From Niabella drilacis (lineage in GTDB: Bacteria; Bacteroidota; Bacteroidia; Chitinophagales; Chitinophagaceae), in the NCBI RefSeq assembly GCF_900101395.1, contig NZ_FMZO01000017.1:1-64000 (forward strand): a stretch of 64,000 nucleotides of DNA, written 5' to 3'. A model generated the notes under the pieces. That model was not told where the DNA came from. It saw only the letters and a program-made list of their open reading frames with translations, and did not search any database. Shown here one piece after another: positions 35,272 to 44,956 of the stretch (position 1 is the stretch's first letter; every line of letters begins with the position of its first letter). The position numbers and the translations under genes were made by a program.

Positions 35272-36051
35272 TCACTTTTTAAAATCGCCGTTAATCAATT
35301 CAAAATCATTTTTCAGATCTTCAAACTCATTGGTATAGGTCGCCTGGGAACTTATGGCATACCCATCAGCATTATACGTTTGTGACCGGGCTTCGGAATA
35401 ACTGCTACCGGCAGGCAGGGTTTTGGTGGTCACACTTGCGGTCCCATTCTGGTTGCAGAACCCGGAACTCAATATTTGCATTGCGCGTTCCGGTTCCACA
35501 TAGTACTCGCTGCGTTTATTGGTATAGGTAAATGTTTTCTCCTGTGTTTGGATACCCGAAGCATTATACGTTTTCTGCAGGGCTATATTCTTTTTATCTG
35601 CCGTAAACTGATATACGTCCTTCCCGTTGAGTGTTCCGGATGGATTGTAGCGGACTGCCTCATAACCCGTAGCGGTGAAATTATAAATAGTATAAGCATA
35701 AATCGCCCCCCCTGGCAGACTGTAAAAATTCACCCTGGAAAGATTGCCGCCGGCATCGTACTCATAAGTCCGGTAACCATAGGCAGCATTGTCAAAATCG
35801 GCCCTGACGATCCTGTTATGATCATCCCGGCTTGCGGTCAAAACATAATTGCTTAAAGAACCTGCAGATATGCATTGAAGCATTTTTCCGTTGGCATCAA
35901 AGGTATACTCAATGCTCCAGGCAGAACGCCCCTGCACATGACTGCGTTTTTTTAGCAGGTAGGTCTTTTCGGGCACGGCCTCAACATCTTTATCCTTATT
36001 ACAGGCAGTCCAGACAACGGCCAACAATAATACAGTAAATAGTTTTTTCAT
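35272..36051 (-). CDS. YD-repeat-like lipoprotein, paralogue 1
   Basis: 259 residues from the ATG at 36051 (MKKLFTVLLLAVVWTACNKD, lipobox cysteine at 17). The body has RHS/YD-like strands: SIEYTFDANGKMLQCI, YRTYEYDAGGNLSRVNFYS, YNFTATGYEAVRYNPSGTLN and QFTADKKNIALQKTYNASG. It is clearly paralogous to the product of 37146-37910, both sharing ADKKNIA plus a TYNxxG element and the same domain order. Surface-located beta-propeller or filament is likely; partner unknown. Confidence 0.8.
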   Translation of the reverse strand: MKKLFTVLLLAVVWTACNKDKDVEAVPEKTYLLKKRSHVQGRSAWSIEYTFDANGKMLQCISAGSLSNYVLTASRDDHNRIVRADFDNAAYGYRTYEYDAGGNLSRVNFYSLPGGAIYAYTIYNFTATGYEAVRYNPSGTLNGKDVYQFTADKKNIALQKTYNASGIQTQEKTFTYTNKRSEYYVEPERAMQILSSGFCNQNGTASVTTKTLPAGSSYSEARSQTYNADGYAISSQATYTNEFEDLKNDFELINGDFKK

Positions 36052-36406
36052 TTTCAATGGTTTTAATCTTTGTACTTCGAAAGTACCAAGCGACATCAAC
36101 CCTGCACAAACCAACCGACGAACGGAAATAAAAAATCGATGAAAGAAATTTTTCTATGAGAACAGACGCCAGATGCCAGACATCAGATGTTAGACGATGA
36201 ATGTCATACATGATGTCTATTGTCAATCGTCCAGCATCTATTGTCTATTTAATGCTGTTTCCCTGAAGCCGCTGATGCACAGATCTGGCTGCAGCTTTAG
36301 CAGTGATCAAAAACAGCTCAGAGAAGGCGCTATCGGTGATCCTGGGTTTCTGTGGCAACCATAAAAACCGACAAGGAAACGATATTGATTGTCTACCATC
36401 TAAAGT
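36052..36406. other. Intergenic stretch with degenerate AGAC/CAGA direct repeats
   Basis: Filled with short drifting repeats such as CAGACGCCAGATGCCAGACATCAG and GTCTATTGTCAATCG (36162-36250), the same style of filler as at 58855-58900. No gene recognised. Confidence 0.45.
36072..36086 (-). promoter_or_regulatory. Promoter box TACTTTCG inside a near-palindrome
   Basis: GTACTTCGAAAGTAC is one base off a perfect palindrome; read leftward it contains TACTTTCG, close to the TAnnTTTG box, 27 bp before the lipoprotein ATG at 36051. Confidence 0.4.
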
Positions 36407-36970
36407 CTAAAACGGCAACACAGCGTTTACCGTCTTCTTTTCCCCATCTTCATTGAATAAGACCAGATCTTTGAGCTCCATGGTCCTGTTTTTTACGGTA
36501 ATGCTGCCGGTGGATTTTTCGTTACCGGTAAACTGTTTGCTCCCCAGGCCACTTCCCACGCCACTTAGGGCCACAGCTACAATGCCCGGCTCCGGTTCCG
36601 TCATCGGCAGTGAACTTCCGCCATCATAGATCTTTAAGGCAGGATTGGTAGCAGCATCCTGTTCGTTAACGAATGTAACCTGCAGCAACTGGAAATCCGG
36701 ATTCGTTGCGCCGCCCTCGTTATGCTGGCACAGTACAGAAAAATTGGATTTTACCTTATCGCTGCCAAAGTACTGCGTGGTAACTTCTGCGGCAACTTCC
36801 TTTCCATCGAAGCTAAAGCTGCCGGTTTTACCTGCTTCACTGCCGCTTTCAGCTCCGGCCGCTGCGGCAACTTTATTTACCGTATTCGTTTCCTTCTTTT
36901 CTGTGTTGCCGCCGCTGCAGGACCAAAGCAGCATCGAAAAAATAAGTGCGGGAAAAATAGCCTGTTTCAT
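36407..36970 (-). CDS. Lipoprotein, unknown function
   Basis: 187 residues with a lipobox (IFSMLLWSCSGGNTEKKE), a low-complexity Ala/Ser/Gly/Glu spacer to about residue 48, and a beta-rich domain (GSFSFDGKEVAAEVTTQYFG, FQLLQVTFVNEQDAATNPAL). It resembles small outer-membrane lipoproteins without a known role. It lies 28 bp beyond the 45-residue peptide gene, in the same direction. Confidence 0.75.
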   Translation of the reverse strand: MKQAIFPALIFSMLLWSCSGGNTEKKETNTVNKVAAAAGAESGSEAGKTGSFSFDGKEVAAEVTTQYFGSDKVKSNFSVLCQHNEGGATNPDFQLLQVTFVNEQDAATNPALKIYDGGSSLPMTEPEPGIVAVALSGVGSGLGSKQFTGNEKSTGSITVKNRTMELKDLVLFNEDGEKKTVNAVLPF

Positions 36971-36998
36971 TTGTTGATTGTTTATCTGTTTTTAGAAG

Positions 36999-37136
36999 TT
37001 ATTTGACAATGATCGTCCAGAAGGTCATTTTGCTGAGCCTGGTTTTTTCAGCAGGTTGTGCCGTTGCTGCCCCGGAACCGGATAATGCCGCTATTGCCAG
37101 GAGTATAAGTTTGCCGATCATAATATTCCTGCTCAT
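36999..37136 (-). CDS. 45-aa secreted peptide
   Basis: A short frame beginning MSRNIMIGKLILLAIAALSG and carrying a complete signal peptide with an AxA site (AATAQ, cleavage near residue 26). The mature part would be only about 19 residues, basic and ending MTFWTIIVK. It is placed 9 bp after the YD-like lipoprotein stop and 28 bp before the next lipoprotein, all leftward, which argues that it is real. No family recognised. Confidence 0.55.
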   Translation of the reverse strand: MSRNIMIGKLILLAIAALSGSGAATAQPAEKTRLSKMTFWTIIVK

Positions 37137-37145
37137 TTAAATTTC

Positions 37146-37910
37146 TTACTTTAAAATATACTCGTAAGTCATATTCGACGGTGCCGCACCGGTGCTGTAG
37201 GTTTCTTTATCGGTAAGCGGGTAGCCCTCAGCGTTATAGGTATATGTGTGCCGGGTAGTATAGGAGGTTCCGCTAACCGAAGTGCTCGCCACCTCTACAG
37301 CATGCTGATTGGCAAAGCCCTGCTCTATCTTCATCATCTCGGAATACGGGTATATATTTTCCGGGCTTCGTGTAGTAAGAAAGGTAAACACGGTTTCCTC
37401 TGTTTTGGTACCCGCGCTATTATATACGGTACGGCTTGCTATATTTTTTTTATCAGCGGTATATTGAAACACTTTTTTAGATCCGGCCACTCCCGCTGCA
37501 GCATACGAAACCTGCTCATACCCGTCGGCGGTGTAGTTGTACAGGTAATACCGGGTCAATGTGCCGGAAGCGTTGAAGAACGAAGCTTTTAAGACCTGCC
37601 CGGAGGCATTGTATTCAAAGGTCCTGTACCCATTGTTGTGCTGCGCTTTTGTTATCCTGCCTGCGGCGTTGCTGGTATAGGTATAGTTGACAGCCCCCGC
37701 CGGTGTTGTTTCTATATTGTAAAAAATACTGGAAACTATTTTGTGCCCCGCGTCGAAAGCATAAGTCTCTGAACCATTTTTTGAGCCGTCGGCGCCATAC
37801 ACCCAGTTCCATTTACTCATAAATACAGCTTTGGCAGACGGAACATCCTTATCTTTTCCGCAGGAAGCTGCAACCACTGTTAGCACCAGCAAGACAAATA
37901 CCCTTTTCAT
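37146..37910 (-). CDS. YD-repeat-like lipoprotein, paralogue 2
   Basis: 254 residues from the ATG at 37910 (MKRVFVLLVLTVVAASCGKD). Strands SETYAFDAGHKIVSSIFYN, YRTFEYNASGQVLKASFFNA, YNYTADGYEQVSYAAAG, QYTADKKNIASRTVYNSAG and HTYTYNAEGYPL repeat the pattern of its paralogue at 35272-36051. An alternative ATG three codons upstream (37919) is equally possible. First gene of a leftward group with the 45-residue peptide and a second lipoprotein. Confidence 0.8.
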   Translation of the reverse strand: MKRVFVLLVLTVVAASCGKDKDVPSAKAVFMSKWNWVYGADGSKNGSETYAFDAGHKIVSSIFYNIETTPAGAVNYTYTSNAAGRITKAQHNNGYRTFEYNASGQVLKASFFNASGTLTRYYLYNYTADGYEQVSYAAAGVAGSKKVFQYTADKKNIASRTVYNSAGTKTEETVFTFLTTRSPENIYPYSEMMKIEQGFANQHAVEVASTSVSGTSYTTRHTYTYNAEGYPLTDKETYSTGAAPSNMTYEYILK

Positions 37911-38128
37911 TGGAATCATTTTCTGTGTCTTTTGATTTTGTATATCCTATCGATATCAAAATAAAAGATCGCAGCGGCCGTTCACAAATTTCACCGATAA
38001 ACGGCTGCAAATAATCGATGAACGGAAACGGTGTGTAATTTGAAAGTAACGTATGAGGAACCTGGCAACGGGCAGCAAACATGCACGTAAAAAAAGCCGT
38101 CACAGCAGACGCTATTCAAATGGTTCAT

Positions 38129-40210
38129 TTAAAATTCCAGACAAGCCCGGGTATAAGTGCCATCATAGTGAAAAGACACCGTAGCATGGATCTTCCGGCT
38201 CAGCTCGTCTACCAGTTTCAACCCCAGGCCCGAAAGTGATGCAGCATGCTGCTCCTGGCGGATCAGCCGTTCGTACTGCTCCTGGGTAAATGCAGCTCCC
38301 TGGTTTTTGACCAGCAACCAGGTTCTTCCGTTTTCCTGTTTTGCTTCAATTTGTATCAGGCTCCCCCCGGGTGCTGCTTTAATGGCATTTTGCAACAGGT
38401 TGCGAACAATGGTTTGCAAATAGTTCGCATCCGTTTGCACCGTCAGATCTTCGGGAATTCCGGTTTCAAACACAATCTTCCGGGCCTCGCTGTTGAGTTG
38501 CAGCAGGCGCTGACAATCCATTACAACGGCGGCTATATTTACAGGCTGCAGCTGCGCCTCAAAGGCATTCATCTGCGTTTTGCTCCATAGCAGCAGGTCT
38601 TCCATTGTTTCTAACAGCGACCCTGTGGCATTTTGGATCTTGCTGCTTAATGCAGCCTTTTGATTTTCATCCAGTGCACCGGGGTTCAGTTGCTGCAGTC
38701 TTAAAAACTGATATACCTGGTTCATAGGGCTCCGCAGGTCATGACTGATAATTCCGAATAATTTAGCCTTTGTTCTATTGGCTTCCTCCAGGGCTGAATT
38801 GAGCCGCACCAACAAATCGGCATTCCGTTTCTTATTGCGGTAAAACAACAACAACAGTCCTGCCAGCAGCACAAGTGCAACGATGCCGGCCACCAGCCAT
38901 AACCGCTGCTGCCGCGCAAAGGAGATCTGTGCCTTCTGAGCCTCTATCTCTTTTACCTTTTCCTTATTCTGAAAACGGGCTTCGGCATTGGCCATGCTCT
39001 GCTGTGCCGCCCGCGCATCCAGCGAATCCCGGAGCGGCAGGTATTTTGCATAATACAGATCCGCTTCCTGCCATTTTCCCAGTCCCTCGTAACAGGCGGC
39101 CAAAGCCCTTAATACTTTTGCATACAGATCAGCACTAAAGCCCTGCCTTACGGCTTCTGCCCTGATCAGGTAGGGTAACGCCTTCACGTAATTTTTTTGA
39201 ACCGATAAGGCCCTGCCCATTGTATAGTTGAAGGAACCGGTTTCTATGGCGTCCTGCACCTTGGTACCGATGAGCTTTTCGGCCATTACCAGGTACGGCA
39301 TTGCTGCTGCTGCATTTTCCCGGTCCAGGTAATATTCAGCATTGGAAAGGTATGTACTGATCAGCGTAGACCATCCGTCGGCAATTTTATAATGATGCGC
39401 CACCATATTTTCCAATGAATCCTCGTACTGCCGGGCGCTGACCGTATTGCCCATTTTCAAATAAGAAGTGGCCATTCCCTTATAGTATGCACAGATGCCG
39501 GCTTTATAATTCCACAGCAAGGGACGCGCCTGCCGGTAAAATTCCTGGGCCTTGGTATAGTGGTCCATGGTCTCGTACAGGTCTCCAATATTAAAATAGG
39601 CAACACCTATATTAACGGAATCCGCGTCACCATCTTTATAGAGCCCTTGCTGCATCTCTGTTTTCATCAATCCAAGACTCTGAAGCCGGTAATTCAGCTC
39701 CTGCTCCCGCCAGCCGATTACCCTGTAGTAATCCGCCAGTTTTATATAACACGCTTTTTTAAGGGAAACGCTGGATGTTGTATCGATCATCCTATTTAAT
39801 GCTGCGGCAGTTTTATCCCGTTCAGTCGTGTAGCCGTCTGTATAATTATACAAATACATCAACTCAAGCAATGCATTACTGATCCGTTTACTGTTTTCAG
39901 CAAGGTGCGCATAGGTCAGCGATCGTTGATAATAGAAGATCGCCGAATCGGATAGCACGCCCTGGTAGCCAACGCCGATATAGAAATTGAACAGGGAAAG
40001 ATTCGTATTGTCTCCGGATGGTATCACGGCAAGCGTCTGGCGGGCCAATGCCTGTGCCTTTCCGTATTCCTCTACCCGGTTTAAGGAGTCGCAGGCCAGC
40101 GAAATACGTAGTAATTGCTCTTTTGTTTTGACCTCCTGCGTCCGGCCATCAAAGGCAAACAGCAAAAGGCCCATCAAAGCGGTTGTATAGAGGACAACAT
40201 TCCGTTTCAT
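38129..40210 (-). CDS. TPR sensor histidine kinase
   Basis: 693 residues. A signal-like N-terminus (ALMGLLLFAFDGRTQ) is followed by a periplasmic TPR array to about 400, a coiled coil, one transmembrane helix (LWLVAGIVALVLLAGLLLLF) and a cytoplasmic HisKA/HATPase kinase. The phospho-His lies in FGIISHDLRSPMNQV. The N box (RNLLQNAIKAA) and G2 box (SGLGLKLV) are intact, but the G1 box reads VKNQGAAF where DxGxG is usual. The TPR type is a common Bacteroidota sensor class. It follows its LytTR regulator by 38 bp. Confidence 0.88.
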   Translation of the reverse strand: MKRNVVLYTTALMGLLLFAFDGRTQEVKTKEQLLRISLACDSLNRVEEYGKAQALARQTLAVIPSGDNTNLSLFNFYIGVGYQGVLSDSAIFYYQRSLTYAHLAENSKRISNALLELMYLYNYTDGYTTERDKTAAALNRMIDTTSSVSLKKACYIKLADYYRVIGWREQELNYRLQSLGLMKTEMQQGLYKDGDADSVNIGVAYFNIGDLYETMDHYTKAQEFYRQARPLLWNYKAGICAYYKGMATSYLKMGNTVSARQYEDSLENMVAHHYKIADGWSTLISTYLSNAEYYLDRENAAAAMPYLVMAEKLIGTKVQDAIETGSFNYTMGRALSVQKNYVKALPYLIRAEAVRQGFSADLYAKVLRALAACYEGLGKWQEADLYYAKYLPLRDSLDARAAQQSMANAEARFQNKEKVKEIEAQKAQISFARQQRLWLVAGIVALVLLAGLLLLFYRNKKRNADLLVRLNSALEEANRTKAKLFGIISHDLRSPMNQVYQFLRLQQLNPGALDENQKAALSSKIQNATGSLLETMEDLLLWSKTQMNAFEAQLQPVNIAAVVMDCQRLLQLNSEARKIVFETGIPEDLTVQTDANYLQTIVRNLLQNAIKAAPGGSLIQIEAKQENGRTWLLVKNQGAAFTQEQYERLIRQEQHAASLSGLGLKLVDELSRKIHATVSFHYDGTYTRACLEF

Positions 40211-40248
40211 ATTGCAAGGCTTATTCTTAAAAAACAGTTCCGGTCTTA

Positions 40249-40959
40249 TTAAAATTTCATTTGGGCTACAACGCTGCGATAGGTCTTGCCGATGGGTATG
40301 GTGGTATTACCGCATATCAATTTATCGGTGTGCTGTTCGCGTACTTTATGAACCGCAACGGCATAACTGCGGTGCACCCGCAGGAATTTTTTTCCCGGGA
40401 GCCGCTCCAGCAGCCCGGTAAAAGTAGCAAGCGTCATATAATTTTTATGCTCCGTTACCACCCTGGTATAGTCCTGCATCGCTTCCAGGTAAATGATGTC
40501 ATGCTGCGGAAGTTTGATATGACTATGCCCCTCCTTTATTACAAGACTTTCCTTTTCGACCAGCACCTCATAAGCAGCGGCCTTTCTCCTGATGGCCAGG
40601 TAGTCTTTGATCCGCTGTACACAAAGCGCAAATCGCTCTGCAGTAAGCGGCTTTAAAATATAATCGAGGGCCGAATGCTTAAATCCCTCCAGGGCAAACT
40701 CGGCATGCGAGGTAATAAAGATACAGACAGGTATTTTATCCCGGATCCGGCTGACCAGGTCCAGCCCGGTAAGCCCCGGCATATCAATGTCCAGGAAAGC
40801 AACATCAGGCCGGTTGGCCTCGGCAAATACCAGGCCTTCTGCAGAACTGGTAAAATAACCGGCAGCTTGCAGGGCCGGGTAGGCCGCTACATACTCCCGG
40901 AGCACCAGCTGGTCCAGCAGGTCATCATCAATTACCACAAAGCGGATCGGATCCGTCAT
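40249..40959 (-). CDS. LytTR family response regulator
   Basis: 236 residues: a receiver domain (about 5-120; VVIDDDLLD, phosphoacceptor Asp57 in FLDIDMPGL, Lys of ILKPL) and a C-terminal LytTR DNA-binding domain (about 140-234; IIYLEAMQDYTRVVTEHKNY, FLRVHRSYAV). LytTR regulators bind direct repeats upstream of target promoters. Encoded just before the TPR kinase, its presumed partner. Confidence 0.92.
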   Translation of the reverse strand: MTDPIRFVVIDDDLLDQLVLREYVAAYPALQAAGYFTSSAEGLVFAEANRPDVAFLDIDMPGLTGLDLVSRIRDKIPVCIFITSHAEFALEGFKHSALDYILKPLTAERFALCVQRIKDYLAIRRKAAAYEVLVEKESLVIKEGHSHIKLPQHDIIYLEAMQDYTRVVTEHKNYMTLATFTGLLERLPGKKFLRVHRSYAVAVHKVREQHTDKLICGNTTIPIGKTYRSVVAQMKF

Positions 40960-41027
40960 AAACAGATTATTGTACGCTCAAAGATAAAAATTTTATGTAC
41001 GTTTGAAGGGTAATTAAAGGTAACTGT

Positions 41028-41600
41028 ATGAGCGACCTTATTTCACTGGAAACGGAAAGACTGCTGCTGCGGCCCACATCGGAAGAAGATGCTCCCTTTC
41101 TTTTTTATTTAATGAATTCGCCCAAATGGCTAAAATACATCGGTAACCGGGAGATTACTTCTTTTGAGAAAGCCCGGAATTATATCCTGCTGCGGATAAG
41201 GCCGCAACAGCAGCTGCCTGGCTTTGGAAGTTTCACCGTGATCCGCAAGAGCGATCAAAAAAAAATGGGAACCTGCGGGCTTTACCGGAGGGAAGGGTTA
41301 CCGGCCCCGGATATCGGATTTGCGTTGCTTCCCCGGTTTGAGCACAAAGGGTATGCTTTTGAAGCAGCGCAGAAGCTCCTCGAAACCGGTTTTGAAGCCT
41401 ATCATCTCGAACAGGTCTTTGCCATCACCATGCCGGGGAACAGCGCCTCGCAAAAGCTCCTGAAAAAACTGGGGCTGAAACCCAATGGGATGTTCCTGCT
41501 TCCGGGTGACGAGACCGCATCCTGCCTGTTCCAACTGGCGCACAGCGCCTGGGCTTCTACCCGTCATCCAAAGCTGCAGCTCAATTCCCCGGAACTCTGA
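41028..41600 (+). CDS. GNAT acetyltransferase, RimJ/RimL type
   Basis: 190 residues beginning LISLETERLLLRPTSEEDAP, the classical Acetyltransf_3 start. GSFTVIRKSDQKKMGTCGLY, PDIGFALLPRFEHKGYAFEA (acetyl-CoA loop) and ITMPGNSASQKLLKKLGL follow the family order. Members acetylate ribosomal protein N-termini or small molecules; which one cannot be told. Confidence 0.88.
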   Translation: MSDLISLETERLLLRPTSEEDAPFLFYLMNSPKWLKYIGNREITSFEKARNYILLRIRPQQQLPGFGSFTVIRKSDQKKMGTCGLYRREGLPAPDIGFALLPRFEHKGYAFEAAQKLLETGFEAYHLEQVFAITMPGNSASQKLLKKLGLKPNGMFLLPGDETASCLFQLAHSAWASTRHPKLQLNSPEL

Positions 41601-41787
41601 GCCTTTTTCCGCCCCCGCTGCGAAGAGGAACGGGGAAAGATCAGCGGGAAAAACGCCCGCAAACCGAACGGCACCTGTTTAGAAAAAATTCAACAGTCCA
41701 AACTCCCGGCACCCGTTGTTTAATTTTTTTCAAACAAAGCACCTGCATTTTATTATTTTTACAGAAACGACCCCAAATACAATAATT

Positions 41788-44730
41788 ATGAAATTAAAAT
41801 TAATTGCTTGTGTTGCTGCCAGCGCCTTGCTCGTCATTCATGCCAGGGCACAGCAGAAGAGCTACCAATGGATGGCCGGTTCCACGGACGGGATCCCTTA
41901 CAGGTATGTAAGCAACGATCCTATGAATACCCGCTTTTACACACTGAAGAATGGTTTGACCGTTATTCTGACCGAAAACAAAAAAGAGCCAAGGATCACC
42001 GCCAAGATCGCCGTAAGGGCGGGAAGCAACACCGATCCAAAGGATCATACCGGGCTGGCACATTACCTGGAGCATCTTTTATTTAAAGGCACCAGTGAAA
42101 TGGGCTCCACCAGCTATGCAAAGGAAAAGCCCTACCTGGACCGGATCGAGAACCTTTACGAACAATATAACTCCACAACAGATACGGCCAAACGCAGAGC
42201 CATTTACAAAGAAATAGACCAGGTGTCCGGCGAGGCGGCCAAGATCTCCATTGCCAACGAGTACACGAAACTGATGGCAACAATGGGCTCCCAGGGCACC
42301 AATGCTCATACCTGGGTGGAAGAAACGGTGTATGAAGAAAATATACCATCTACCTCCCTGAACAAATTCCTCAAAGTGCAGGCCGACCGCTTCCGGGACC
42401 CCGTGTTCCGGATCTTTCATACAGAGCTGGAAGCCGTATATGAAGAGAAGAACCGCACCATGGATAACGATGGCTGGAAGGTAATGGAAGCCATGCACCG
42501 CAACCTGTTCCCCACCTCTAACTACGGGCAGCAAACCACCATTGGCACTATAGAACATTTGAAGAATCCCTCATTAAAAGCCATCCGGCAATACTTTGAC
42601 AAATACTATGTGCCTGATAATATGGCAATCATCCTGGCCGGCGATTTTAATACCGAAGCTGTAATTAAGGAGGTTAATAAACAGTTTGCCTATATGAAGT
42701 CCAGTCCCGTAACCGGGTATGAGCATGCTCCGGAGCCGGAAATAAAAGGCCCTGTAGTTACGAACATCCTTGGGCCCAGCGCCGAAAATGTCCAGATCGG
42801 CTTCCGTGGCGGACCAGAGGGCAGCCGGGAAGCCATGATGGCTGATTTGCTGTCCACCATTCTTGCCAATGGCAAGGCCGGCCTGATTGACCTGAACCTG
42901 AACCAGCAGCAGAAAATCCTTTCGGGCGGTGCTTACCTGAGACAGTATAAGGACTATGGCGTTTTTGATATTTATGCCACGGCCAAACAGGAGCAATCGT
43001 TGGAAACCGTAAAAGACCTTTTGTTTGAGCAAATCGATATCATAAAAAAAGGCAACTTTGATGATCAGCTTTTGAAAGCCATTGTTGCCAATTATAAGTT
43101 AGATGAGATCCGCGGACTTTCCAGCAACGATAACCGGGCAAGCCAGTTAATGCAATCTTTTATTGCCAACAAGGGCGAAGGCTGGATCAAAAATGTATCT
43201 TACCTGCAGGCGCTTTCAAAGATCACCAAGAAAGACGTGGTGGATTTTGCCAACCAGTTTTTCAAAGCGGATAACTATACCGTTATCTATAAACGTAAGG
43301 GAGAAGACAAAAGCATTACAAAGGTTGAAAAACCAGCCATTACACCGGTGGCCACCAACGATAACCTGGAGTCGGACTATGTAAAAAAAGTAAATGCCCT
43401 GCCAGCCACGCCGGTAAAGCCGCTATGGATCGACTATACCAAAGCCATCCAGAAAGGAAAGGCCGGTTCCGCGGAACTGTTATACGTTCCTAATAAAGAG
43501 AACGAGCTGTTCAGCCTTTATTACCGGTTCGATATGGGCTCCTGGAACAATAAGATCCTGCCCATAGCAGCAAGCTATCTCTCTTATATTGGTACCGATA
43601 AAAATTCGGCCGAAGCCATTAACAAAGCATTTTACAATATTGCCTGCAACTACGCTGTGAACGTGGGTACCGAAAACACAACAATCACCATCAGCGGGCT
43701 GCAGGAGAATTTTGAAAAGGCCGCCCGTCTTTTCGAAGACCTGCTGTTAAACTGTAAAGCAGATGAGGCCGCTCTTACCGCATTAAAGGGACGACTGGCA
43801 AAAGCGAGGGCCAACCGAAAACTGGATAAGGGCGCCATTATGCAGGGGCTCAGCTCCTACGCATCTTACGGCGCCAACAATCCCTTCAACTATACCCTTA
43901 GCGACGAAGAGCTGAAAAACCTCGATAGCAAGACCCTGATCGATGCATTGCATCAGCTTACCGGCTATAAACACACTGCTATGTATTTTGGGCCGGTAAC
44001 GATGGCAGCAATTTCAAAAAGAATTGCCGCATTTCATAAAGTACCCTCCGCCTTCAATGATTATCCCAGGGGGCTTACCTTCAACCGGACCATCCAGACA
44101 GCCAACCAGGTATTGTTTACCAATTACGATATGGTACAATCTGAGATCCGGTGGATGCGCAATACCGAAGCCTACGACCCCGCAAAGGAGCTGACTGCAG
44201 ACGTATTCAACAATTATTTTGGCGGCGGCATGGGAGGCGTTGTTTTTCAAACGATCCGCGAATCCAAGGCACTGGCCTATTCCACCTATGCGCTTTACCT
44301 GACGCCCTCCAAAAAAGAAGACAGGTACAGCTTTATAGCTTACGTGGGCAGCCAGGCGGACAAGATGAAAGAAGCCATCGCCGGCATGAACGACCTGATC
44401 AATACGCTTCCGAAATCGGATAAAAGCTTTGAAAGCGCCAAAGCCAGCTTAAAGAATGACCTGGAAACCGATCGGATTACCAACGAAGGGATCCTCTTCA
44501 GCTACCTGGCCGCGCAGCGCAAGGGACTGAACTACGATATCCGGAAGACAAAATATGAGCAGCTGGGCGGCATCAATTTTGACAATATCCGGACCTTTCA
44601 TCAACAGGAACTGTCGGGCAAACCTTATACCTACTGTGTGCTGGGTTCTGATAAAAAAATAAAAACGGATGATCTTGAGAAGATCGGACAGGTAAAAACC
44701 CTTACGCTGGAAGAAATTTTCGGGTATTAA
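41788..44730 (+). CDS. M16 family zinc metallopeptidase, two-domain
   Basis: 980 residues from the ATG at 41788 (MKLKLIACVAASALLVIHAR is a signal peptide). The inverted zinc motif HYLEH is at 92-96, with the distal Glu in EAVYEEKNRTMDND. The second half repeats the M16 fold without metal ligands and carries the GGGMGGVVFQTIRESKALAY segment. Such pitrilysin-like enzymes degrade peptides in the periplasm. The TAA stop is also the left boundary of hairpin element E. Confidence 0.92.
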   Translation: MKLKLIACVAASALLVIHARAQQKSYQWMAGSTDGIPYRYVSNDPMNTRFYTLKNGLTVILTENKKEPRITAKIAVRAGSNTDPKDHTGLAHYLEHLLFKGTSEMGSTSYAKEKPYLDRIENLYEQYNSTTDTAKRRAIYKEIDQVSGEAAKISIANEYTKLMATMGSQGTNAHTWVEETVYEENIPSTSLNKFLKVQADRFRDPVFRIFHTELEAVYEEKNRTMDNDGWKVMEAMHRNLFPTSNYGQQTTIGTIEHLKNPSLKAIRQYFDKYYVPDNMAIILAGDFNTEAVIKEVNKQFAYMKSSPVTGYEHAPEPEIKGPVVTNILGPSAENVQIGFRGGPEGSREAMMADLLSTILANGKAGLIDLNLNQQQKILSGGAYLRQYKDYGVFDIYATAKQEQSLETVKDLLFEQIDIIKKGNFDDQLLKAIVANYKLDEIRGLSSNDNRASQLMQSFIANKGEGWIKNVSYLQALSKITKKDVVDFANQFFKADNYTVIYKRKGEDKSITKVEKPAITPVATNDNLESDYVKKVNALPATPVKPLWIDYTKAIQKGKAGSAELLYVPNKENELFSLYYRFDMGSWNNKILPIAASYLSYIGTDKNSAEAINKAFYNIACNYAVNVGTENTTITISGLQENFEKAARLFEDLLLNCKADEAALTALKGRLAKARANRKLDKGAIMQGLSSYASYGANNPFNYTLSDEELKNLDSKTLIDALHQLTGYKHTAMYFGPVTMAAISKRIAAFHKVPSAFNDYPRGLTFNRTIQTANQVLFTNYDMVQSEIRWMRNTEAYDPAKELTADVFNNYFGGGMGGVVFQTIRESKALAYSTYALYLTPSKKEDRYSFIAYVGSQADKMKEAIAGMNDLINTLPKSDKSFESAKASLKNDLETDRITNEGILFSYLAAQRKGLNYDIRKTKYEQLGGINFDNIRTFHQQELSGKPYTYCVLGSDKKIKTDDLEKIGQVKTLTLEEIFGY

Positions 44731-44894
44731 GAGCCTGTTTAAATTTTATTGATGGAGTTTATTATGAAGCTATTTTGGAGCGAAACAAGGAAAATTTTGC
44801 AGGCATAGTAGGCCACTATGGCGAAAAATTTAACGCAGTTGCAGCCCAAAACAGCCATAATAAAGCCATTGAATGAATTTTAAACAGGCTCTAA
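44728..44894 (+). mobile_element. Hairpin element E, copy 1, seated on a stop codon
   Basis: The core 44731-44891 starts GAGCCTGTTTAAA and ends TTTAAACAGGCTC, and TAA flanks it on both sides (44728-44730 and 44892-44894), suggesting a 3-bp target duplication. The left TAA is the stop codon of the M16 gene. The two halves are complementary over most of their length, so the transcript would form one long imperfect hairpin. A copy at 49637-49803 differs at a single base. Confidence 0.8.
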
Positions 44895-44913
44895 GCCTAC
44901 GAATCCATTTTTG

Positions 44914-44945
44914 AAAAGCCGGGATCTTTGTTCCGGCTTTTTTGT
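44914..44945 (+). terminator. Intrinsic terminator after the M16 gene
   Basis: Stem AAAGCCGG (44915-44922) with CCGGCTTT (44933-44940) and a following T run. Element E separates it from the stop codon it originally followed. Confidence 0.75.
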
Positions 44946-44956
44946 ATCTTTTGCGT

